From positions 620,001 to 684,000 of the forward strand of contig JADJIQ010000002.1 in the NCBI GenBank assembly GCA_016707005.1: DNA of 64,000 nt, given 5' to 3'. Made by a program: the position numbers and the translations under genes. Source of the stretch: Ignavibacteria bacterium (lineage in GTDB: Bacteria; Bacteroidota; Ignavibacteria; Kapaibacteriales; Kapaibacteriaceae). The notes below the pieces were generated by a model. It ran no database searches, was not told the origin of the DNA, and saw only the letters and a list, made by a program, of their open reading frames with translations. Numbering within the stretch: the first letter of the stretch is position 1; every line of letters starts with the position of its first letter. Of the stretch, positions 35,783 to 43,631 are shown one piece after another.

Positions 35783-36204
35783 GTTGTCCTCGTCATGGAG
35801 TAGACAAGGGCGTAGAGTTTGATCTGTTTTAGCATACTGGCCAATCCATTGGTTCTGTTATTCGACAGGTGCTGATCAAGCCCCAACCGATGTACCAGAT
35901 CCTGTGGTGCATCCAAGATCTCCTTGGGTGTACGATCATCGAAGATCCGCATCAACAGCGCCACAAGCCCCTTTACAATAAGGGCATCACTGTCGGCCTC
36001 AAAATGGATGGCGTTCTCGGTGATACTCGGATGAAGCCATACCTGGGACTGACAGCCCTTTACCTTGAACTCCTCGGTCCGGAATTCCTCACGATAAGGG
36101 GCTAGCCCCTTCCCCATCGAAATGATGTGCGAATACCGCTCTTCCCAGTCCGGGAAGTCTGCGAATTCACTCTGAAGGTGGGCTATGGTCTGTTCAATCG
36201 TCAT
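35779..36204 (-). CDS. sufE: SufE sulfur acceptor protein
   Basis: SufE accepts persulfide sulfur from the SufS desulfurase and passes it to the SufBCD scaffold. The 141-residue protein has the active-site Cys in FKVKGCQSQVWL (Cys51 from this start) and the family motifs WEERYSHIISMGKGL and LVALLMRIFDDRTPKEIL. I chose the ATG at 36202-36204; a TTG four codons upstream (36214-36216) overlaps the sufS stop as TTGA and is an equally possible coupled start. The codons for KGLAPY form a perfect 16-bp palindrome at 36096-36111. Confidence 0.93.
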   Translation of the reverse strand: MTIEQTIAHLQSEFADFPDWEERYSHIISMGKGLAPYREEFRTEEFKVKGCQSQVWLHPSITENAIHFEADSDALIVKGLVALLMRIFDDRTPKEILDAPQDLVHRLGLDQHLSNNRTNGLASMLKQIKLYALVYSMTRTT

Positions 36205-36212
36205 GTGTGTGG

Positions 36213-37466
36213 TCAACGAAGCAACCGTATGGAGCGCAGTAATGCCGTAGCAAATCTATCGATATCCTCAGCTGTTGTATAGACAGCGATGGATGCCCGA
36301 GCCGAAGACGTAATGCCGAAGCGTTTCATTAGCGGCATCGTGCAATGATGACCTACTCGGATGGCAAAACCTTGCTCATCAAGCAGGACACCGATGTCAT
36401 TCGCATGGACGCCGTCAATGACGAATGACCGGATACCAACGTGTGCCTGACTCGGACCAAGGATGCGGAGTCCGTCAATGGAAGCAAGTACATCATGCAA
36501 TTGCGTCGAGCGTGCGGCCTCGTGCGCCTCTACCTCTACCCGATCAAGGCACGTAAACCATCGGATCGCTTCAGCAAGCCCAATAGCGCCATCCATATTC
36601 GGCGTTCCGGCCTCGAAACGCATCGGTGCATCAAGGTAGGTGGAGCGCTCAAACGTTACCTCGTCGATCATCGAACCGCCACCTTGGTACGGCGGCATCT
36701 GAGCGAGAATCTCTGCTCTTCCGAACACTACTCCGATACCCGTTGGACCATAGAGTTTGTGTCCCGAGAACACGTAGAAATCACAACCGATCCGGTACAC
36801 GTCGATGGCGTGGTGTACCACCGCCTGCGCCCCGTCAACCAGTGAGTGAGCCCCTACCGCGCGAGCCATTGAACAGATCGCGTGCACGTCATTGATCACG
36901 CCGAGAGTATTGGATACATGAACAACGGAGACAAAGGCCGTTGTTTCATCGATAATGGACTGAGCGTGATCGAGATCCAGCGTACCATCATCACGAACAT
37001 TGATCACGCGGAGTTCTGCGCCTAGACGCTGACACACCATTTGCCACGGTACGATGTTGGCATGGTGTTCCATGCCGGATATCACAATGCTGCGACCCTT
37101 GAGGCGCTCACCCATCATCTGCGACCACGAAGCGGCAACAAGATTGATGCCCTCCGTGGTTCCTCGCGTGAAAACGATCTCGTTCGAAGCTGCACCCAAA
37201 AATTCTGCTACCGTGGAACGTGCATCTTCATATAGAGACGTTGCTTCAGCACCAAGGGCGTGACCCCCGCGGTGAACATTCGCATTTGAGCGTTCGTAGA
37301 ATCGAGAGATCGCATCGATAACACATTGGGGCTTCTGGGCCGTTGCTGCACTATCAAGGTAGACAAGCGGAACATTGCCATGCACCGTACGAGAGAGGAT
37401 CGGAAACTCCGCTCGCACTGCCTGAGCATCAAAGACATTGGTTGAGATGGTGGTGAGTCCACTCAT
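36213..37466 (-). CDS. sufS: SufS cysteine desulfurase
   Basis: SufS is a PLP enzyme that takes sulfur from cysteine as a persulfide for Fe-S cluster assembly. The 417-residue product is full length for a group II desulfurase. It shows LDSAATAQKP near residue 38, FTRGTTEGINLV at 99, GMEHHANIVPW at 131, the PLP lysine Lys237 in FSGHKLYGPTGIG, and the catalytic Cys375 in RVGHHCTMPLM. The ATG overlaps the sufD stop (ATGA), and the stop abuts or overlaps the sufE start depending on which sufE start is used. Confidence 0.95.
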   Translation of the reverse strand: MSGLTTISTNVFDAQAVRAEFPILSRTVHGNVPLVYLDSAATAQKPQCVIDAISRFYERSNANVHRGGHALGAEATSLYEDARSTVAEFLGAASNEIVFTRGTTEGINLVAASWSQMMGERLKGRSIVISGMEHHANIVPWQMVCQRLGAELRVINVRDDGTLDLDHAQSIIDETTAFVSVVHVSNTLGVINDVHAICSMARAVGAHSLVDGAQAVVHHAIDVYRIGCDFYVFSGHKLYGPTGIGVVFGRAEILAQMPPYQGGGSMIDEVTFERSTYLDAPMRFEAGTPNMDGAIGLAEAIRWFTCLDRVEVEAHEAARSTQLHDVLASIDGLRILGPSQAHVGIRSFVIDGVHANDIGVLLDEQGFAIRVGHHCTMPLMKRFGITSSARASIAVYTTAEDIDRFATALLRSIRLLR

Positions 37467-38818
37467 AAGGAGAACGGTTCGGCTCCGAGTTTTGCGGCGA
37501 TGCGTTGTTCACAGTGGATACGAAGTGATTCGTGCTCCATGTGTTCCATCACCTCAGCAACAAAGGCATAGGTCATCAGTGCTCGTGCCTTATCTGCATC
37601 GATACCGCGAGAACGGAGATAGAAGATCGCTTCCTCGTTGAGCTGTCCGGAGGTAGCACCATGAGAACACTTCACATCGTCAGCCCAGATCTCCAACTGT
37701 GGCTTGGCATTCACCTGTGCCTTATCACTTAGCAGTATGGTATGGTTCGATTGATAGGCTGTTGTTTTTTGTGCCTGCGGGCGGACGTAGATCTTTCCAT
37801 TGAACACACCGGTTGAGGACCCGTCATAGAGCCCCTTATACAGTTCTTCACTGTGACAATGATGAACAGTATGGTCTACTACCGTGTGGTTGTCCGCATA
37901 CTCTTTTCCATTGAGAACCGACGCACCATAGAGATAGGCTTCGCTTGCAGGTTCTAACAGTTGGACAAGTAGGTCATTTCGTACAAATGACGCACCGAGT
38001 GAAATAGAAAATGCCGTGAAGCGCGAGCCGTGCTCAACGCTGGCAGCGATGGAGGAGATATTCTTAAGATTCGACGATGGGGTGTCATCAACGATCTTGG
38101 TATACCGAATCACGCTCTCGGGACCAAGGACACACTCGGCTACGCTTAGGTCGAGTGCAGTATGGTCTCCGATCGTGTGATGAGACTCAACGATCTCAGC
38201 TGATGAGCGGGCCCGTGCTAGAACAAGGATGCGCGGCGTTGATAGGACGTCGTGTGATCGAACATCGTTGACGATGGCAACGTGGATCGTCCGCATGATC
38301 GATATATCGGCATCAAGTCTGATCACCACACCTTGGTGCGTGAGGGCAGTGTTTACGGCAACAAATGGATGGCCATCAACTGGTGCCAGAGAACCAAGTG
38401 CTGCACTCACAGATGAGTCCGATGCAACGAGTTCGTCTGTGAGTGCTTCGATCCTCAGGCCAGGAACGTGCATTGGGACGGTAGACAGATCGGGTTCGAA
38501 TCGCCCATTGACGATGGTCACCATCCAGCCCCCTTCGAGAGCTTCGTGGAGACCGAACATCGAAGACGTTACATCATTGATCGTGAGCAACGAGTCTTCG
38601 TTTTTATCCACATCCGACGAGAACGCCAGACCGATGAAGGGCAAGACGTTCGTGTATTTCCATTCTTCGTGTCGCGTAGTAGGAGCGCCTTGCAACGTGA
38701 ATGCAGAGAGTCCGGCCTTTCTCTGTGTATGCAAGGGGCCGGCGGCATGTCCATTCACACGAGCGGACACCGCATCGAATGCGTTCTGGACCGTAGTATT
38801 GAAGGTGTCGAGCGACAT
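37463..38818 (-). CDS. sufD: SufD subunit of the SufBCD Fe-S scaffold
   Basis: A 451-residue SufD-family protein. The ATG at 38816-38818 makes TGATG with the sufC stop and fits the family N-terminus; the longer frame to 38920 runs into sufC. Family features are RHEEWKYTNVLPF near residue 50, a beta-helical core, the C-terminal segment ADDVKCSHGATSGQLNEEAIFYLRSRG, and LMTYAFVAEVMEH. It partners with SufB and the SufC ATPase. The order B-C-D-S-E matches the common SUF operon arrangement. Confidence 0.95.
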   Translation of the reverse strand: MSLDTFNTTVQNAFDAVSARVNGHAAGPLHTQRKAGLSAFTLQGAPTTRHEEWKYTNVLPFIGLAFSSDVDKNEDSLLTINDVTSSMFGLHEALEGGWMVTIVNGRFEPDLSTVPMHVPGLRIEALTDELVASDSSVSAALGSLAPVDGHPFVAVNTALTHQGVVIRLDADISIMRTIHVAIVNDVRSHDVLSTPRILVLARARSSAEIVESHHTIGDHTALDLSVAECVLGPESVIRYTKIVDDTPSSNLKNISSIAASVEHGSRFTAFSISLGASFVRNDLLVQLLEPASEAYLYGASVLNGKEYADNHTVVDHTVHHCHSEELYKGLYDGSSTGVFNGKIYVRPQAQKTTAYQSNHTILLSDKAQVNAKPQLEIWADDVKCSHGATSGQLNEEAIFYLRSRGIDADKARALMTYAFVAEVMEHMEHESLRIHCEQRIAAKLGAEPFSL

Positions 38819-39585
38819 CAGGCCTCCACCGCCGATTCGGTCTTGATCCAGTCGTAACCGCGTGCTTCCAGTTCCAAAGCAAGCTCCTTCCCACCAGATC
38901 GAACGATGCGTCCATTCCACAATACATGCACAACATCTGGCACGATGTAATCAAGCAGACGTTGGTAGTGTGTGATAACGATGGTTGCGGTAGATGGGCT
39001 GCGAAGTGCATTCACTCCGCCGGCAACAATGCGTAGCGCATCGATATCCAGACCTGAATCCGTTTCATCCAAGATGGAAAGCACCGGTTCGAGCATCGCC
39101 ATTTGGAAGATCTCGTTCCGCTTCTTCTCGCCACCGGAGAACCCGTCATTGAGTGAACGACTGAGGAACGACTGATCCATTTCAACCAGTTTCATGCGTT
39201 CGCGCATTAGAGCAAGGAACGCAGCAGGTGCAAGGGGCTCCTGTCCACGATGCTTCCGCAACTCATTTACCGATGTCTTGAGGAAGTTGGCAGTGGAAAC
39301 ACCAGGGATCTCCACCGGATATTGAAATGCGAGGAACATGCCTTCGCGTGCTCGTTGTTCGGGAGCCATTTCGAGGAGGTCCTTGCCCATGAAGGACACA
39401 GTGCCGCCTGTTACGGTATAATCTTCACGTCCGGCAAGTACCGATGCAAGAGTGGACTTCCCGGAGCCATTCGGCCCCATGATCGCATGGACTTCACCCG
39501 GATTGACCGTAAGCGTGATGCCTTTGAGTATCTCGCGTTCTTCGATCCCTGCAGTAAGATCCTTAATCTGGAGAATTGGGGTCAT
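38818..39585 (-). CDS. sufC: SufC ATPase of the SufBCD complex
   Basis: A 255-residue cytoplasmic ABC-type ATPase without a membrane partner. The Walker A is GPNGSGKST (37-45), the signature is FSGGEKKR (149-156), and the Walker B is LSILDETDSGLD (169-180). The KKRNE signature extension and DETDSGLD are characteristic of SufC rather than transporters. ATP hydrolysis drives conformational change in SufBD during cluster assembly. The start overlaps the sufB stop by 4 nt. Confidence 0.96.
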   Translation of the reverse strand: MTPILQIKDLTAGIEEREILKGITLTVNPGEVHAIMGPNGSGKSTLASVLAGREDYTVTGGTVSFMGKDLLEMAPEQRAREGMFLAFQYPVEIPGVSTANFLKTSVNELRKHRGQEPLAPAAFLALMRERMKLVEMDQSFLSRSLNDGFSGGEKKRNEIFQMAMLEPVLSILDETDSGLDIDALRIVAGGVNALRSPSTATIVITHYQRLLDYIVPDVVHVLWNGRIVRSGGKELALELEARGYDWIKTESAVEA

Positions 39586-41027
39586 CCTACACTTCCTTCA
39601 AGAGAGATTGCTAAGAGTTTTTGAGCTTCCACGGCGAATTCCATTGGAAGCTGATTGAGCACTTCGCGTGCATAGCCGTTCACGATGAGGGCAACGGCAG
39701 CCTCGGTGTCAATTCCACGTTGATTACAGTAGAAGAGGATGTCTTCTCCGATCTTCGACGTTGTAGCTTCATGCTCAACTGTGGCGGTCTTGTTCGCAAC
39801 TTCGAGATACGGGAACGTATGCGCACCACATTGATCTCCGATGAGAAGCGAATCACACTGTGAATAGTTCCGCGCCCCGGTCGCGACTTTATTGACTTTT
39901 ACGAGTCCGCGATAGCTATTCTGCGAGAAACCGGCGGAGATCCCCTTTGACACGATACGGCTGCGCGTATGCTTGCCGATGTGCATCATTTTGGTGCCGG
40001 TGTCGGCCTGTTGCATATGGTTCGTAACTGCAACGGAATAAAACTCACCGATCGAGTGGTCCCCTTTGAGAACTACACTTGGGTATTTCCATGTGATCGC
40101 AGACCCTGTCTCTACCTGTGTCCATGAGATCTTGCTTCGTGCACCGTCGCAGATTCCACGCTTGGTTACGAAGTTGTAGATACCGCCCTTGCCATCCTTA
40201 TCCCCCGGGAACCAGTTCTGTACTGTGGAGTATTTGATCTCTGCATCCGTGTGGGCCACAAGCTCAACAACTGCTGCGTGAAGTTGGTTCTCATCGCGTT
40301 GCGGCGCAGTGCATCCTTCGAGATAGCTCACATAACTACCTTCGTCGGCAATGATGAGTGTTCGCTCAAACTGCCCAGTGTTGCGTGCGTTGATCCGGAA
40401 GTACGTGCTGAGTTCGATCGGGCAACGGACGCCTTTCGGGATATAGACGAATGACCCGTCGCTGAACACTGCGGAATTGAGAGCCGCATAAAAGTTGTCG
40501 TTCGTTGGAACTACGGAGCCAATGTACTTCTTCACAAGCTCAGGGTGTTCGCGGATGGCTTCGCTCATTGGACAAAAAATGATCCCAAGCTCTGCCAACT
40601 TGTCTTGAAACGTAGTCTTTACGCTTACACTATCCAAGACCACATCTACTGCCACACCTGTGAGAAACTTCTGCTCTTCGATAGGGATTCCAAGTTTAGC
40701 GAACGTGGCGAGCAGCTCCGGATCAACTTCATCGAGTGATGCCGGCCCTTCTTTCTTCTTCGGTGAAGCCCAATAGATGATCTCTTGAAAATCGATCTTT
40801 GGATAGTGTACGTTTGGCCACGTTGGCTCCTTCATAGAAAGCCACTGTTCATAGGCTTTTAACCGCCAAGCGAGCATCCATTCTGGTTCTTCCTTTTTCT
40901 CGGAAATGAACTTGACCACATCAGCTGAGAGCCCCTTTGGAAGAAGGTCCTGCTCAATGTCTGTGGTGAAGCCATACTTGTAGTCGCTCTGGACCACTTC
41001 GTCAAGGATCGCTGATTCTTGTGCCAT
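39582..41027 (-). CDS. sufB: SufB subunit of the SufBCD Fe-S scaffold
   Basis: The 481-residue product matches full-length SufB: EPEWMLAWRLKAYEQW near the N-terminus, PTNDNFYAALNSAVFSDGSF, IPKGVRCPIELSTYFRIN, LEGCTAPQRDENQLHAAVVEL, WFPGDKDGKGGIYNFVTKRG, and a C-terminal region containing EHEATTSKIGEDILFYCNQRG. It is the first gene of the suf operon. Just 4 nt before the ATG lies TATATTTG, and directly upstream of that GACT-N5-AGTC. There is no Shine-Dalgarno motif, so the transcript may be leaderless. Confidence 0.97.
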   Translation of the reverse strand: MAQESAILDEVVQSDYKYGFTTDIEQDLLPKGLSADVVKFISEKKEEPEWMLAWRLKAYEQWLSMKEPTWPNVHYPKIDFQEIIYWASPKKKEGPASLDEVDPELLATFAKLGIPIEEQKFLTGVAVDVVLDSVSVKTTFQDKLAELGIIFCPMSEAIREHPELVKKYIGSVVPTNDNFYAALNSAVFSDGSFVYIPKGVRCPIELSTYFRINARNTGQFERTLIIADEGSYVSYLEGCTAPQRDENQLHAAVVELVAHTDAEIKYSTVQNWFPGDKDGKGGIYNFVTKRGICDGARSKISWTQVETGSAITWKYPSVVLKGDHSIGEFYSVAVTNHMQQADTGTKMMHIGKHTRSRIVSKGISAGFSQNSYRGLVKVNKVATGARNYSQCDSLLIGDQCGAHTFPYLEVANKTATVEHEATTSKIGEDILFYCNQRGIDTEAAVALIVNGYAREVLNQLPMEFAVEAQKLLAISLEGSVG

Positions 41028-41031
41028 GGCA

Positions 41032-41039
41032 CAAATATA
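41032..41039 (-). promoter_or_regulatory. Putative suf promoter -7 element (TATATTTG)
   Basis: On the minus strand TATATTTG exactly matches the Bacteroidota-type -7 consensus TAnnTTTG and ends 4 nt before the sufB ATG. Transcription from it would begin at or within a few bases of the start codon. I saw no clear -33 TTG at ideal spacing. Confidence 0.5.
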
Positions 41040-41040
41040 C

Positions 41041-41053
41041 GACTCTTTTAGTC
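41041..41053 (-). promoter_or_regulatory. Putative Rrf2/IscR-type operator upstream of sufB
   Basis: GACT-CTTTT-AGTC on the plus strand is an inverted repeat with 5-nt spacing. It matches the core GACTRWWWYAGTC of IscR type-1 sites with one mismatch in either orientation. It lies directly upstream of the TATATTTG element, where a repressor would block RNA polymerase. The IscR-like regulator is encoded in the same operon. Confidence 0.6.
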
Positions 41054-41062
41054 CTGATTACA

Positions 41063-43588
41063 TTATCGGACGATCAGAAGTCTGCCCGACCCTAGTTTGC
41101 CGGAATCTCCGCGAGCGATCACCAGATACAGGCCGGCAGGCAGATCAGAAGTGTCGATCTCAACCGACCTTCGGAGTCCCTCCACAGGGCTAACTATACG
41201 GACGGATCCACCCAATGGCGTGGAGATAGCAAGTTCATTCATCCCAGATTCCAAAGAGATTCGGACCCTGTCCGCGGCCGGGTTTGGAGATATCGTAAGG
41301 GAAGGGGCTCCTGTTCTCTCTTCAAAGACGGACAGCGGGCTGATCGTGAGCTCTATGGTGTCGGAAACGGCTGTGTCGCATGCGGTGACGGCGATGCACC
41401 AATAGCGACCTGCATCGGCTTGTGTCACTGAAGAAAAGCGGAGCATAGGTCCGGTACCTGCGGCCACATCACTGCCAACCCGGAACCATTGAATGACGCT
41501 CCCCGGAGTAGCTTGAGCATAGAGTTCAGCTGGGGCTCCTTCAGAGACATTCAGAGATGCAGGCATCGTTGTGAAAATTGGAACCGGATGAACAGTGATG
41601 TTCATGATCGATGACGTAACTGCCTGGCCGCATCCTCCAACAACATAGCATTCATATCTACCGGCGGTGGACGCGGTAACGGGATCCAGCACAAGTGTGG
41701 CCTCCTGCTGCATCATGGCTACCCCATTGCGACGCCACGTGTATCGGAGGTCTCTTCCCGTAGCGTTCAGCCTATAGCTGAACTTCGAACCCAAACAGAC
41801 TGGCACTGTCTGAGGAAGGGGCTCTACACGAACTTGCGGATCAATAATGATCCGATCTGAGGAGACCGAGATATGTCCACGCAATGTGCGTATGCGGAAG
41901 AATGATCCGCGCACACTTGTGTCACTTGCCATCGGGCGCCATTGATAGGAACGCCCCTTTACACCATCGATGATCGTTGTCCAGGTCGATCCATCTTCAG
42001 ACCGCTCAATGACGAATGGCTCTAACGGTCCCATCTCGATCGTATTCCAGTTCACATTCATGGACTGTCCAACACAGAGGCGCTCACCGCCACGAGGTGC
42101 CGTAAGGGAGAGGGATCCGAATGCCCACTTTACGATCATCGCGTCTGTGCCACCGGACGTTGACAGTTCATCACGGTCCAACGTGATCACTGGGGATGAA
42201 GTTGAGCCCGAGAATATCAGATCGCCTTTATCATCGAGGAAACATGAGCGTAGCGATTCATCCTGAGCCCAACCAACCGTGGTTGAGAAGGTTGTTACGG
42301 CAATCCCGATCTTGGCAATAAACCCATCTGTACCACCACGCAGTTCAGAAGTAGTACCTGCGCCGATCATGGGGAGGTCTCTCGACGTTGTGATCCCTGT
42401 AACCACCCATACATCGTCAGACTCAGGGATAACGCGGGAGACCGTCTCAGTACCTGTTCCGCCAAAGAACGTAGAGCCACTGAGGCTTCGCCCTCTGTCG
42501 GCGAACAACGCAGCCATAACATCGGTATTGCCGCGCGGCGAAGACTGCTGACCGCTCACAATAGGCAGATCAAGTGAGTTACTCTCGCCAACGATGATGA
42601 TGCGTCCGCGGGAGTCATGGAATACTGCGCGACCGATCTCTGATCCGCTCCCTCCAAAGAATGTTGAAACAACGAGCTGAGCACCATCTTGTGCAAACAT
42701 GGTGAGCACGGCATCGGTTTGTCCCCCGTTGTACGACCAATCGTATGGTCGGTCTTTTTGAACCCACCACTGTTGTGGATTTACCTTTGGGTAGGTCTCG
42801 TAATTGGACGAACTCGTTGAACCAGTAACTGCGATCGCCCCATCCGGTGTGAGGTCAATAGCCGTAAAGACATCGTCGTTCTCGCTGCCGAAATATGTGG
42901 AGAACTGCATGATGGACAGTGACGCATCAACACGCATCAAGAACCCATCAACTCCGCCATTGTAGGTACGGTCGTAACCGTTATTGGTAGGGAACCCGGA
43001 ATTCGAGGTTGTTGTCCCGCAGATGTAGATACTACCAGCAGCGTCCACTGTTGTGGCCGTGGGACGTTCGTCGCCGATCCCATTGATATAGGTTGCTCGA
43101 AGTAACGTAGTGAGGGAAGAGTTGAAGACCGCAATGAAGCCGTCTACACCGTTCGAGTAGATCTGGCTGATCGACCCAGTGGACATTGGGAGTTTGATAG
43201 ACTCTGTCTCACCAACGAGTACGATCCGGCCATTGGGATCGACACCCACACACGTGGCCTTGTCTTGGTATTCATCTCCGTAAAAGGTAAAGGCCTTGAT
43301 AACCTGTAGATCGGCGGAAAGCACGGCTACGAATGCCTCTTCACCACCAGACGAAACGGTTTTAAAGCCTGGCACATCTACCTGAAGATCATACGAGTCT
43401 GTCCAGCCGCATACAACTATATCACCGTTGGGCATTCGCGCCGAACCTGTGACATGTTCATTTGCTGAACCGCCGAATACGGCACCGGATACAAGAGGTC
43501 CGCCCCCTTCTCCCGCCTCCGAGTTGATGACGATCGTCATCAAAAGAAGAGCAAGAAAAAGGGGGCGGAGAGTAAAGACTGTTTTCAT
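41063..43588 (-). CDS. SBBP-repeat T9SS cargo protein with Ig-like domains
   Basis: I placed the start at the ATG at 43586-43588, before KTVFTLRPLFLALLLM; the open frame continues 12 codons further without signal-peptide character. The product is 841 residues. Residues ~25-480 contain beta-propeller (SBBP) repeats of the form FGGSGSEIGRAVFHDSRGRI and DGFLMRVDASL. Then come an adhesin-like segment (GGERLCVGQSMNVNW) and two Ig-like domains with paired Cys (AGRYECYVVGGCG, AGRYWCIAVTACD). The last ~80 residues (LTISPNPAADRVRISLE, LPAGLYLVIARG, GRLLIVR) are a clear T9SS type A sorting domain. A cell-surface or secreted protein of unknown ligand. Confidence 0.85.
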   Translation of the reverse strand: MKTVFTLRPLFLALLLMTIVINSEAGEGGGPLVSGAVFGGSANEHVTGSARMPNGDIVVCGWTDSYDLQVDVPGFKTVSSGGEEAFVAVLSADLQVIKAFTFYGDEYQDKATCVGVDPNGRIVLVGETESIKLPMSTGSISQIYSNGVDGFIAVFNSSLTTLLRATYINGIGDERPTATTVDAAGSIYICGTTTSNSGFPTNNGYDRTYNGGVDGFLMRVDASLSIMQFSTYFGSENDDVFTAIDLTPDGAIAVTGSTSSSNYETYPKVNPQQWWVQKDRPYDWSYNGGQTDAVLTMFAQDGAQLVVSTFFGGSGSEIGRAVFHDSRGRIIIVGESNSLDLPIVSGQQSSPRGNTDVMAALFADRGRSLSGSTFFGGTGTETVSRVIPESDDVWVVTGITTSRDLPMIGAGTTSELRGGTDGFIAKIGIAVTTFSTTVGWAQDESLRSCFLDDKGDLIFSGSTSSPVITLDRDELSTSGGTDAMIVKWAFGSLSLTAPRGGERLCVGQSMNVNWNTIEMGPLEPFVIERSEDGSTWTTIIDGVKGRSYQWRPMASDTSVRGSFFRIRTLRGHISVSSDRIIIDPQVRVEPLPQTVPVCLGSKFSYRLNATGRDLRYTWRRNGVAMMQQEATLVLDPVTASTAGRYECYVVGGCGQAVTSSIMNITVHPVPIFTTMPASLNVSEGAPAELYAQATPGSVIQWFRVGSDVAAGTGPMLRFSSVTQADAGRYWCIAVTACDTAVSDTIELTISPLSVFEERTGAPSLTISPNPAADRVRISLESGMNELAISTPLGGSVRIVSPVEGLRRSVEIDTSDLPAGLYLVIARGDSGKLGSGRLLIVR

Positions 43589-43631
43589 ATGCGTTAGTGC
43601 ACCAGCCACGCCGAAACGTGACATTCACAAC

